From the NCBI GenBank assembly GCA_002403305.1, contig DHHM01000010.1, forward strand, positions 186,001 through 250,000: a stretch of DNA of 64,000 nt, read 5' to 3'. How positions within the stretch are numbered: the first letter of the stretch is position 1; each line of letters begins with the position of its first letter. This document shows positions 8,687 to 16,275 of this stretch, piece by piece. A program made the translations under genes and the position numbers. The notes under the pieces are model-generated. The model worked only from the letters and a program-made list of their open reading frames with translations. It did not search any database and was not told the DNA's origin. This stretch comes from Bacteroidales bacterium UBA4772 (lineage in GTDB: Bacteria; Bacteroidota; Bacteroidia; Bacteroidales; VadinHA17).

Positions 8687-9316
8687 ATGAATTATTCAAC
8701 AATGTTGAGCTTCGCAGATAAAATACGTGAGTTGCGACAGCAGAAGGGCGCTCCTTTAAGAAAAGTCGCTTCGTTCCTTGATATTGATCAGGCAATACTG
8801 AGTAAAATAGAAAATGGCAAACGCATTGCAACCAGAGCAAATGTCATAAAACTGGAAGAGTATTATGGGGTTGAACCAGGGACACTTCTCGTCCTCTGGC
8901 TTTCTGATAAGATAGTCCGTGAGGTAAGCGATGAGGAACAGGCGATTGAAGCGATTGCCCTTGCCGAAAAAAGAATCGGATATCAGTTCGCTGAACCGAT
9001 AACAAAAGCAGAAATAATAAAAACAATAAAGGAGTACTTCAGGAACCAGAAAACTGTCAGGAAAGCATGGCTCTTCGGTTCCTATGCCCGTGAAGATCAT
9101 GACATTGACAGCGACATTGACATACTTGTACACGTTCCTGATAAAAAGTCGTTTACCCTGTTTGATCTGGCGGAGATAAAATATCAGCTGGAGAAGCTAA
9201 TCCCCGCGAAGGTAGATGTTGTAATGCAGGGTGCAATAAACCCCGAAATACTAAAACGTATTACTCCCGAACTAATTCTGATCTATGAAACTTGCATGAG
9301 CAAGAGCTCACAATAG
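8687..9316 (+). CDS. mntA: XRE-MNT fusion: MntA-type nucleotidyltransferase antitoxin with HTH domain
   Basis: An N-terminal XRE/Cro helix-turn-helix (IRELRQQKG...DQAILSKIENGKR) is joined to a minimal nucleotidyltransferase domain with the signature GS-X10-DXD (GSYAREDHDIDSDID). In MntA-HepT pairs the MNT protein inactivates the HepT RNase by adding AMP to a tyrosine; HepT follows after a 63-base gap. The fused HTH suggests the antitoxin also represses the operon. Start choice is uncertain: ATGs at 8663, 8687 and 8702 are in frame; 8663 lies upstream of the promoter -7 box, so 8687 or 8702 is more likely. The last ten or so codons (YETCMSKSSQ) lie inside stem-loop element B, so the present C-terminus was probably altered by that element. 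Confidence 0.88.
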   Translation: MNYSTMLSFADKIRELRQQKGAPLRKVASFLDIDQAILSKIENGKRIATRANVIKLEEYYGVEPGTLLVLWLSDKIVREVSDEEQAIEAIALAEKRIGYQFAEPITKAEIIKTIKEYFRNQKTVRKAWLFGSYAREDHDIDSDIDILVHVPDKKSFTLFDLAEIKYQLEKLIPAKVDVVMQGAINPEILKRITPELILIYETCMSKSSQ

Positions 9317-9382
9317 AATAAGATTATAATATTTCATGCAAGTTCCATTCGACCAATGAAATAAAGATTAAATGATCGAATG
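9285..9382 (+). repeat. Stem-loop leader element, copy B, between mntA and hepT
   Basis: 98 bases nearly identical in its arms to copy A: ATGAAACTTGCATGAG, then CATGCAAGTTCCATTCGACC, AATGAAATA, and TCGAATGA ending at the hepT start codon (9380). The inner spacer differs from copy A while both stems are kept. Its left arm encodes the final residues of the upstream antitoxin in the reading frame used. Confidence 0.75.
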
Positions 9383-9730
9383 AAAAATCAAAAAATAACA
9401 AACAGAGACAGACTTAGTCACATCCTGGATTCAATAACAACAATTGAAAACTTCATCGGGGAATATTCCAGATCGTCCTTTCTTGAGGACCGGAAAACGA
9501 TTGACGCTACCCTGTTTCAATTTGCGGTAATAGGTGAAGCAATTATTAATGTTGATGAGAGTATCCTCGATAAGTATGATTCCCCATGGTATAAGGTCAG
9601 GGCTCTCAGAAATTTCATTCTCCATGAATACCATGCCATAGAGGACAAGGTCATCTGGGATACCATAAAAAAAGACCTACCCTTGCTGAAGCAGATGATC
9701 GAACTGATCTTAAAAAGTGAATTCAATTAA
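9380..9730 (+). CDS. hepT: HepT-like ribonuclease toxin
   Basis: 116-residue HEPN-family RNase of the HepT/DUF86 type. The catalytic signature RX4HXY is seen as RNFILHEY (R77, H82, Y84). In studied MntA-HepT systems this tyrosine is the residue AMPylated by MntA. It follows an XRE-MNT fusion antitoxin, completing the pair. Its ATG is the terminal triplet of stem-loop element B, so expression of the toxin relative to antitoxin may be set by that structure (inference). Length and motif look intact, so the toxin is probably functional. Confidence 0.9.
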   Translation: MKNQKITNRDRLSHILDSITTIENFIGEYSRSSFLEDRKTIDATLFQFAVIGEAIINVDESILDKYDSPWYKVRALRNFILHEYHAIEDKVIWDTIKKDLPLLKQMIELILKSEFN

Positions 9731-9745
9731 AAACGCACACCAATC

Positions 9746-10768
9746 ATGGTCACATCTGAATTTTACCATATCTCTTCAGGCGGCAGCCTTGAAAAGATAA
9801 GCACATTCGCCGGAGCACTCAGTGCCATGAAGGACGACGGGTACGTATGGTTCAACTACCGAAAAGCTTCACGCGAAGACCTTTCTGAACTTGTTGAACC
9901 CCTTGGCCTCCATCCCCTTTCACTCGAGGACTGTACTGATGAGAACCAGGTGCCGAAGATGGATGAATTCCCGAACTATACCTTCATCGTGTTTAACGCC
10001 CTGCGATATGAGCAGGAAGAACTGATGTCGGATGAGGTCGATCTGTTCATCGGTGAAAAATACCTTGTAACCGTGAGCGGATACTCAGAGGCAACCAGGT
10101 ACCCGATAGAAGGGATAAAGGAGGTCACTGAGAGGAACAGCGCAGCCGTCAAACGCGGTCCGGCATGGCTGATGCACATTATTCTCGACTATATCGTCGA
10201 TCAGATGGTTGATGCGGTAGAGAAGGCGGAAGCTGACATAGACCGGGCCGAGGAGGCGATACTGAGTTCGCCGTCTGCCTTTGATCCCGCCATGCTGACC
10301 TATCTCCGCCGAAACCTGCTGGGACTGCGTAAGACCCTGTTCCATGAACGTGAGATACTCATTAAGATAAGCCGCAACGACTGTGAGTGGGTGCCGGAAA
10401 AGGCCTCGGCACACTACCGCGATATCTTCGACCACCTGTCAAATTTTCTTGAGATGACGGAGAGCCACCGCGATAACGTTACAAGTCTGATGGAACTCTA
10501 TGCCTCAATGCTTAATAACCAGATGGCGCGCGACTCAAACCAGACAAACGCCACCGTAAGAAGGCTGACACTGATAACAACCATCTTCATGCCCCTCACC
10601 CTGCTGGCCGGAATCTTCGGAATGAGTGAATGGACGGTGATGACCGGCGGCGAATCCAACATTCGGCACTCTTACCCAATCTTTGCAGCCATAATGGTTG
10701 CCATCGGACTGGCCAATTTCTTGTTTATCAGGTGGCTTGAGCGAAACGACAGGAAGAAATTTCTTTAG
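9746..10768 (+). CDS. corA: CorA-type divalent cation transporter with altered GMN motif
   Basis: 340-residue CorA family channel: an acidic cytoplasmic N-terminal domain, a long coiled stalk helix (about residues 150-270) and two C-terminal membrane helices (about 275-295 and 310-330), ending in basic residues. CorA normally exports or imports Mg2+ or Co2+ as a pentamer. The near-invariant GMN selectivity motif after helix 1 reads GMSEW here (AGIFGMSEWTVM), with serine in place of asparagine. That change would be expected to affect ion selection, so the transported ion is open. It sits 15 bases after hepT but is unlikely to be functionally linked. Confidence 0.88.
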   Translation: MVTSEFYHISSGGSLEKISTFAGALSAMKDDGYVWFNYRKASREDLSELVEPLGLHPLSLEDCTDENQVPKMDEFPNYTFIVFNALRYEQEELMSDEVDLFIGEKYLVTVSGYSEATRYPIEGIKEVTERNSAAVKRGPAWLMHIILDYIVDQMVDAVEKAEADIDRAEEAILSSPSAFDPAMLTYLRRNLLGLRKTLFHEREILIKISRNDCEWVPEKASAHYRDIFDHLSNFLEMTESHRDNVTSLMELYASMLNNQMARDSNQTNATVRRLTLITTIFMPLTLLAGIFGMSEWTVMTGGESNIRHSYPIFAAIMVAIGLANFLFIRWLERNDRKKFL

Positions 10769-10786
10769 TTACCTCCTGGTAACCGG

Positions 10787-11392
10787 CTATTTCCCCTTCA
10801 GCTTCTGGTTGGCGCGGAAGAGGTCCATCTCAACCTTCTCGCGGGCAATCCTGGATGACTGCCGGTAAGCCTCGAACTCCTCCTTGAGCTCTTTCAGATC
10901 CTTCTCGGTTCTGAGGAGCACCACCAGGTTTCTCCTGAAGACGAGAAATCCAATCGCCATGACGCACAGCAACCCTCCAAGCAATGTCCACATAATGGCG
11001 TTGTAGGCTTTCTTTTTTATCTCCAGCCCGAGGACACTGATTTTTTCCTTCGTGGCTGTAACCTGCGCAAGATCATTTTTTGTCGACTCAAGTAAAACAT
11101 TCAGTGAATCGTTTTTATCGTTCAGGGCTGCCTTAATGTTTGTCAATTCCGTGACCTTCCCCTTTTCAGCTGAAAGAGTATCCAGTATATTGCGATTGAT
11201 CTTCCGGAACATATCTTCCCTGATTGCCCGGTAGTCTTCGTAAATCCTTGTTTTGTTCTCTATGTAATTGATCTGCTCCCGGATTGTGCCGGTTGTGAGC
11301 TCCTCCGGCATTTGCCCCTGACCTGCTGCAATAGTTGTCGCAAAGCAGAACAGAGAAAACAGCAGTGCATTTTTAAGTTTTGCGTGAATCAT
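10787..11392 (-). CDS. Membrane-anchored coiled-coil protein of unknown function
   Basis: 201 residues: a signal peptide (residues 1-24, ending near AAGQ), a long predicted coiled coil (about 40-120, rich in K/E/L heptads), one membrane helix (about 131-151, AIMWTLLGGLLCVMAIGFLVF), then a charged cytoplasmic helix. I recognise this only as a widespread Bacteroidota hypothetical family; some database entries label similar proteins as tRNA (guanine-N1)-methyltransferase, which the sequence does not support because no methyltransferase motif is present. It is convergent with corA, the two stop codons being 18 bases apart. Confidence 0.75.
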   Translation of the reverse strand: MIHAKLKNALLFSLFCFATTIAAGQGQMPEELTTGTIREQINYIENKTRIYEDYRAIREDMFRKINRNILDTLSAEKGKVTELTNIKAALNDKNDSLNVLLESTKNDLAQVTATKEKISVLGLEIKKKAYNAIMWTLLGGLLCVMAIGFLVFRRNLVVLLRTEKDLKELKEEFEAYRQSSRIAREKVEMDLFRANQKLKGK

Positions 11393-11545
11393 TTTCCCCC
11401 TGTTTGGATTATTAAAAACATTGCCTCAAATAATCAACGTACAGACGGGGCAAAAATTATACAGGCAGCCACATCGGCCATTACGAAACAAGAATCAAAG
11501 GTCAGATTGTTCTGTCAGAACCAGCGGCCTGCCATCACGGGCTCT

Positions 11546-12634
11546 TTAACAGACTTCTCCCAAAGCCGGCTTATTCTCTCTGTATTCCTTTATCAGAGAC
11601 TGGAAGACCTCTTTCACTGATGATATTTTGGTTGCCCTGAATGCGTTGCTGCCGGCAAAAGCAAAGCCATTCTCGAAGTTTCCCTTAAGTGCATTAACCA
11701 GCGCAATGATAATGCAATAAGGACTTTTAGAAATGTCACAGGTCCTGATACATTTAAACGGACAATGCAGGGGTTGCTTTTTCCCCTCTTTTACCTTCTG
11801 GATAAAAGCCGAAAGTATAGCTCTGCCCGGCATGCCAACAGGACTCTTTATGATCTCAATATCCTTTTCGGAGGCATCAATGTATGCCTGTTTAAATCCT
11901 TGCGAGGCATCACATTCATCGGTGGTTACGAACCTGGTTCCCATCTGCACGCCGGAAGCTCCCAGTTTCATTATATTACTGATATCCTCTCCCGTATAAA
12001 TACCCCCGGCCGCAATGAGAGGGATAGATTTGCTGTATTTTACCTCAAATGTTTTCAGCTCATTAACTATTTCCGGCACAAGTTTTTCCAGAGCATAATT
12101 ATTATCCCCTATCTGTTCCTCCTTAAAACCCAGGTGCCCGCCAGCCTTTGGCCCTTCAACAATGACGGCATCAGGCAGATAATCATAGTTTGCCTTCCAC
12201 TTTTCACATATTATTTTGGTCGCTCTGGCTGATGAGACAATGGGTATGAGCCTGGTAATGCTGTCTTTCTTTAAAAAGGATGGCAGATCAAGCGGTAACC
12301 CGGCTCCTGCAATAATAATATCGACCTTTTCAGCGATGGAGGTCTTGATCATATCCACGAAATTTGTCATGGCAACCATTACGTTAACGCCGATGATCCC
12401 TTTCGTCTTCTCCCTCGCTTTGCGTATCTCCTCCTTAAGTCCGTAAATGCTGGCCTCGAACAGGTTCCCGGAAAAGTTCTTATATAAAAGTCCCAGTCCT
12501 GCACTAGAAATTATACCAACTCCGCCTTCATTCGCAACTGCTGCTGCAAGCCCCGAAAGTGAAATACCTACACCCATGCCTCCCTGTATAATCGGAACAG
12601 CAACTGTCAGATTCCCAATTCTTAATTCATTCAT
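11546..12634 (-). CDS. Nitronate monooxygenase-like FMN enzyme
   Basis: TIM-barrel FMN-dependent protein of the nitronate monooxygenase/2-nitropropane dioxygenase family, also related to FabK enoyl-ACP reductases. Visible: N-terminal IIQGGMGVGISLSGLAAAVANEGG, a central EGPKAGGH (catalytic histidine region), and the FMN phosphate loop IAAGGIYTGEDI...GASGVQMGTRF. The C-terminal part contains a cysteine group (HCPFKCIRTCD...PYC), common in a subgroup from anaerobes, which might bind metal or an Fe-S cluster. In-frame ATGs are at 12640 and 12634; the GAGGGG upstream is better spaced for 12634. Isolated gene, divergent from the GH130 cluster. Confidence 0.85.
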   Translation of the reverse strand: MNELRIGNLTVAVPIIQGGMGVGISLSGLAAAVANEGGVGIISSAGLGLLYKNFSGNLFEASIYGLKEEIRKAREKTKGIIGVNVMVAMTNFVDMIKTSIAEKVDIIIAGAGLPLDLPSFLKKDSITRLIPIVSSARATKIICEKWKANYDYLPDAVIVEGPKAGGHLGFKEEQIGDNNYALEKLVPEIVNELKTFEVKYSKSIPLIAAGGIYTGEDISNIMKLGASGVQMGTRFVTTDECDASQGFKQAYIDASEKDIEIIKSPVGMPGRAILSAFIQKVKEGKKQPLHCPFKCIRTCDISKSPYCIIIALVNALKGNFENGFAFAGSNAFRATKISSVKEVFQSLIKEYRENKPALGEVC

Positions 12635-12664
12635 CTCCATTTCCCCTCTTGTTATAATTGAGGA

Positions 12665-12672
12665 CAAAGGTA
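12665..12672 (-). promoter_or_regulatory. -7 box upstream of the nitronate monooxygenase-like gene
   Basis: TACCTTTG on the minus strand matches TAnnTTTG and lies about 30 bases before the chosen ATG. It excludes the longer start at 12667, which would overlap the -7 box. No clear -33 box was found. Confidence 0.5.
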
Positions 12673-12700
12673 ACCTATTGAATGAGGCAAGAGCCGGAAT

Positions 12701-12796
12701 TGTGATAATTTACCATTACAAAGAATGCAAAATCCCGCAGATCATTGATCAAGCAGAATTTGAGATATAAAGAGGTGGTTCTACTGCCACAACAAA
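12701..12796. repeat. Island repeat R1, degenerate
   Basis: Contains TGATAATT..ACCATTACAAAGAATG followed by AAAATCCCGCAGATCATTGATC, the left half of the terminator hairpin found downstream of tRNA-Phe at 33.5 kb. The right half of the hairpin is lost (AAGCAGAATTTG instead of the complement) and the tRNA 3' end is reduced to a doubtful GTGGTTCTACTGCCAC. The left arm resembles that of copy R3. Confidence 0.55.
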
Positions 12797-12880
12797 ATCC
12801 ATGGCAAAGTTTTAAAAATGCCAGATCATAATGCTGTCCTGTGCAAATTCAATGTATCCATAAATGCAACTTATTTGGTG

Positions 12881-12968
12881 TCTGGTCAACAATATAGATT
12901 ATCTGGTCAATAAAAACTCATCAGAAGACAGATTTTCTAATTTATTCTTAATCAATATATTATATTTG
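12881..12968 (+). promoter_or_regulatory. Promoter region of the GH130/GT cluster with paired operator-like repeats
   Basis: TATATTTG at 12961-12968 matches the -7 box TAnnTTTG and lies 30 bases before the ATG at 12999. Upstream, TCTGGTCAA occurs twice, at 12881-12889 and 12902-12910, exactly 21 bases apart (two helical turns), which looks like a binding site for a dimeric or tandem activator. No obvious -33 TTG is present, in keeping with activator dependence (inference). Confidence 0.55.
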
Positions 12969-12998
12969 CAGAATAATAATAAATCATAAATTTCGACT

Positions 12999-14471
12999 AT
13001 GCAGGTTACAGTGACCAGAAAGGATACTATATTTTCCCCTGATTCCAGCAGGGTGATCGCCCGCTTCCTTTATACATCCGATGAAAGAAGCAAAAATATT
13101 ATCCGGAACGTGATGTCTATGTCTGATGATGAGGTAAATACAGCATTAAGTAAGGTATTGAGAAGTTACGCCAGACGTCATAGGAATATCTCATTAATAT
13201 TTGAAACACATTATAAAAAACTGGATGGTCTGCTGAAAGAACTGAAAATAAGTCCCGGAAATAATAATAAAGCACGTAAAACGCTGATAGGCTCATATTT
13301 CACGATGGAATATTCAATTGAATCAGCAGCATTTTTTAATCCATCAATAGTTGAAGATCCTGACCAGTCGGAAACGGGGCCTGATGAAAAGAGACTGATT
13401 ATGAGTTTCAGGGCAACGGGCGAAGGGCATATTTCATCAATTGTTTTTCGTTCAGCAGTTATCGATAAAAACTGTAATCTGGTCATCGAACCTGTGGGCA
13501 AAATGTTGGCAGAAGCAGAACGGATAAAACGGCACATTTACAATAAAAACACATTCATTAAGAAGCTGGAAGAAATGAGATATTTCGACAATAAGATTTC
13601 TCCGGTGTTTGTGTTGGAAAAACTGGGCGACAGGTTCACATATGGAGAATTGAAAAGGGCAGTGGAAGAAACCAGGAAAACGCATGACCTTTCTCCAAAT
13701 AAAGTATTAATCGTTAATCAAATGATGTGGCTGGCAAAATCTCATTACGAACTAGACTTTTCACTCGATTCGTCAATTTCTGAAAGAGTTATTTTCCCTA
13801 CCTCCGAAGCTGAAAAAAATGGTATTGAAGATGCACGTTTCGTTAAGTTCACAGATGAAAACGGCGAAATAACTTATTATGCTACCTATACTGCTTATGA
13901 TGGCAGTACTATCATGCCAAAGTTACTTGAGACCAAAGACTTTTATCATTTCAAAGCATTGACTATTAATGGTGAAATTGCCCATAATAAGGGTATGGCA
14001 TTGTTTCCCAGGAAGATAAAAGGTAAATATGCTTTGCTGTGCCGTATTGATGGAGTGAATAATTATATAGCCTATTCTGATAACATAAATATCTGGCGCG
14101 AGGCCAAAATTATCCAGAAGCCCAAATTTCCATGGGAGCTGATTCAGGTTGGAAATTGCGGGTCGCCTATTGAGACGAAAGAGGGCTGGCTGGTAATTAC
14201 ACACGGCGTTGGATCCATGAGAGAATACGCTATAGGAGCATCATTATTTGATCTTGATGATCCGGAAAAAGAGATTGGCAGGCTAAAAACACCTCTGTTG
14301 ACTCCCAACACTGAAGAGAGGGAAGGATATGTGCCCAATGTAGTTTACTCCTGTGGTTCTATCATCCACAATGGCAATCTGATTATTCCTTACGGCATGT
14401 CAGACTATGCATCAACTTACGCATCTATTAATCTGACTGAACTCCTGACTGCACTTAAAAACTCAGGATAG
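12999..14471 (+). CDS. GH130-like glycoside phosphorylase/hydrolase with long N-terminal domain
   Basis: 490 residues. The first 120 or so are a helical region rich in charged residues; from about residue 95 onward the pattern fits the five-bladed beta-propeller of GH130 (for example IEDARFVKF, HNKGMALFPRKI, GSPIETKEGWLVITHGVG, ASLFDLDDPEK). GIED at 275-278 carries the conserved aspartate that acts as proton donor in GH130. Family members act on beta-1,2- or beta-1,4-mannosides, mostly by phosphorolysis. No signal peptide, so it is cytosolic. It opens a plus-strand run with a PIG-L deacetylase, GT4 and six-hairpin protein. The larger size separates it from the canonical 310-360 residue GH130s elsewhere in the window. 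Confidence 0.8.
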   Translation: MQVTVTRKDTIFSPDSSRVIARFLYTSDERSKNIIRNVMSMSDDEVNTALSKVLRSYARRHRNISLIFETHYKKLDGLLKELKISPGNNNKARKTLIGSYFTMEYSIESAAFFNPSIVEDPDQSETGPDEKRLIMSFRATGEGHISSIVFRSAVIDKNCNLVIEPVGKMLAEAERIKRHIYNKNTFIKKLEEMRYFDNKISPVFVLEKLGDRFTYGELKRAVEETRKTHDLSPNKVLIVNQMMWLAKSHYELDFSLDSSISERVIFPTSEAEKNGIEDARFVKFTDENGEITYYATYTAYDGSTIMPKLLETKDFYHFKALTINGEIAHNKGMALFPRKIKGKYALLCRIDGVNNYIAYSDNINIWREAKIIQKPKFPWELIQVGNCGSPIETKEGWLVITHGVGSMREYAIGASLFDLDDPEKEIGRLKTPLLTPNTEEREGYVPNVVYSCGSIIHNGNLIIPYGMSDYASTYASINLTELLTALKNSG

Positions 14472-14479
14472 CAGCAACA

Positions 14480-15124
14480 ATGGACAACAAAAACTCAAAA
14501 TCCGTCGCAGTTATTGTAGCTCATCCTGATGATGAAACATTATGGGCCGGAGGAACTATACTGAGTAATCCGTCATGGAAATGTTTCATAGTCTGTCTTT
14601 GCAGGGGGAACGATAATGACCGTGCTCCCAGGTTCTTTAAAACATTACAGATTTTAGGGTCTGAAGGAATAATGGGGGATATGGACGATGGCCCGGAACA
14701 AAAACCTCTGGATGAGATTGAGTTGGAGCACACAATACTTAAGCTATTGCCTCCTGTTCATTTTGATCTGATTATATCACACAATCCACGCGGTGAATAT
14801 ACAAGACATGTCCGGCATGAGGAAACCGGCAAATCAGTTATAAAGCTCTGGCATGCAGATAAGATAAATGCAAGTGAACTTTGGGCCTTTGCCTATGAAG
14901 ATGGCGGTAAAAAATATTATCCCAGACCTTTAGAAAACTCTTCTTACTTCCATATACTTACGGAGCAAATATGGCTGAAGAAACAGAGTATCATAACAGA
15001 AACGTACGGGTTTGAAAAAGAAAGCTTTGAAGCAAAAACAACACCAAAAGCGGAGGCATTCTGGCAATTTACAAATCCCTGCGATGCGGATAAATGGCTT
15101 AATAATGGAGGGGTTCTACCATGA
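14480..15124 (+). CDS. PIG-L/LmbE family deacetylase
   Basis: 214-residue zinc-dependent deacetylase-like protein. The metal-binding motif AHPDDE is clear (H15, D17-D18 region), with the later histidine-rich segment HNPRGEYTRHVRHEETG supplying the third ligand region. Family members remove acetyl groups from N-acetylglucosaminyl compounds such as GlcNAc-PI, GlcNAc-inositol or bacillithiol precursors. No signal peptide. It lies 8 bases after the GH130 gene and overlaps the next gene by 4 bases (ATGA), so it is translationally coupled to a GT4 glycosyltransferase. The likely substrate is a GlcNAc-bearing acceptor or product of that transferase (inference). Confidence 0.87.
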   Translation: MDNKNSKSVAVIVAHPDDETLWAGGTILSNPSWKCFIVCLCRGNDNDRAPRFFKTLQILGSEGIMGDMDDGPEQKPLDEIELEHTILKLLPPVHFDLIISHNPRGEYTRHVRHEETGKSVIKLWHADKINASELWAFAYEDGGKKYYPRPLENSSYFHILTEQIWLKKQSIITETYGFEKESFEAKTTPKAEAFWQFTNPCDADKWLNNGGVLP

Positions 15125-16263
15125 AAGTACTTTTATTATATGACTACCCTGCGGCCCCCGGAGGTCTGGCAACCCAGGGAGACTTGTTATACAAGGGACT
15201 TCTTAAAATGGGAATTGATGCCCATGCAGTAAATTTAGAATCAGCCCAGGAGAAGGAATGGTATTATCGCTGGTTTGAGCCTGATGTCGTTGTTGGTGTC
15301 GGTTATTGGGGACATACACCCCATCTGGTACTCCACCCGCAGCGATATGGAGTACAGGCGGTACCCTGGCTGGTTGCTGACGGATATATTGCGAACTACC
15401 AGGAGGTACTTAATGCCCTTCCACTCATTCTGGTAACATCGAACTGGGTAAAGGAAATGTATGTCCGCGACGGAATTGACAGCGAAATAATTGAGGTGTT
15501 GCCCGTTGGATGCGATACAGACGCCTTCTCCCCTTTTGAAAAAGATGATCCGAAAATTTTAACCGTTCGCGAATCGTTGGGAGTTTTACCGGACCAAAAA
15601 ATGATTCTGACTGTCGGTGGCGATGCTGCATCAAAAGGTTCACAGGAAGTAATGCAGGCCCTTGCCATAATTGATTCTAAAGCCCCGGATTGGAAATATG
15701 TATGCAAAGTATGGCCTCAGGCAAGAACCAAACTTCAGAATCTGGCTGATCTGGAATTGGCAAAACACTTAGGGATCGATAAAAATGTCATATATACAAC
15801 AAACATAATTTCACGTAATTTCATGCCTTACCTGATTGGCGCTTGCGACATATATGCGGCACCTTCGCGTCTTGAGGGTTTTGGAATGCCGCAAGTTGAA
15901 GCAGGAGCTTGCGAAAAACCGGTAATAAGCATTAATGCCATGGGAATGCTTGATACTCTTGTCCATGGAGAAACAGCATTCCTGGCAGATGTGGCACAGA
16001 AAATCGATGTTAAAGAGGTAACCCTTGGCGAGGAATCTGGTTTCAGAAATAACCACAAAATTGTATTTAAAGAGCCACGGACAGTAGATTACCGTGCGAG
16101 TGTGCATGATATTGCCAACTACCTGATGGATCTTATGACTGATCCGGGTTTATGCCGGGAAATGGGTAAAGCCGGACGTAGGCGGGTAGTTGAACATTTC
16201 GACTACCGGGTAGTAGCGAAACGTTTTGTTCAGATAATTAACGATAAATTGGGGATAGTATAA
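15121..16263 (+). CDS. GT4 family glycosyltransferase
   Basis: 380-residue GT-B fold transferase. The C-terminal nucleotide-sugar half has the retaining GT4 signature EX7E in RLEGFGMPQVEAGA (E252 and E260) and a phosphate-binding GGDAASKGSQEVMQA segment. The N-terminal half begins with a glycine-rich acceptor loop DYPAAPGGLATQGDLLY. Donor and acceptor are unknown. Its start codon overlaps the PIG-L stop codon, and the six-hairpin gene follows after 12 bases. Cytosolic, no membrane segment. Confidence 0.88.
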   Translation: MKVLLLYDYPAAPGGLATQGDLLYKGLLKMGIDAHAVNLESAQEKEWYYRWFEPDVVVGVGYWGHTPHLVLHPQRYGVQAVPWLVADGYIANYQEVLNALPLILVTSNWVKEMYVRDGIDSEIIEVLPVGCDTDAFSPFEKDDPKILTVRESLGVLPDQKMILTVGGDAASKGSQEVMQALAIIDSKAPDWKYVCKVWPQARTKLQNLADLELAKHLGIDKNVIYTTNIISRNFMPYLIGACDIYAAPSRLEGFGMPQVEAGACEKPVISINAMGMLDTLVHGETAFLADVAQKIDVKEVTLGEESGFRNNHKIVFKEPRTVDYRASVHDIANYLMDLMTDPGLCREMGKAGRRRVVEHFDYRVVAKRFVQIINDKLGIV

Positions 16264-16275
16264 ACCATCAAATCC

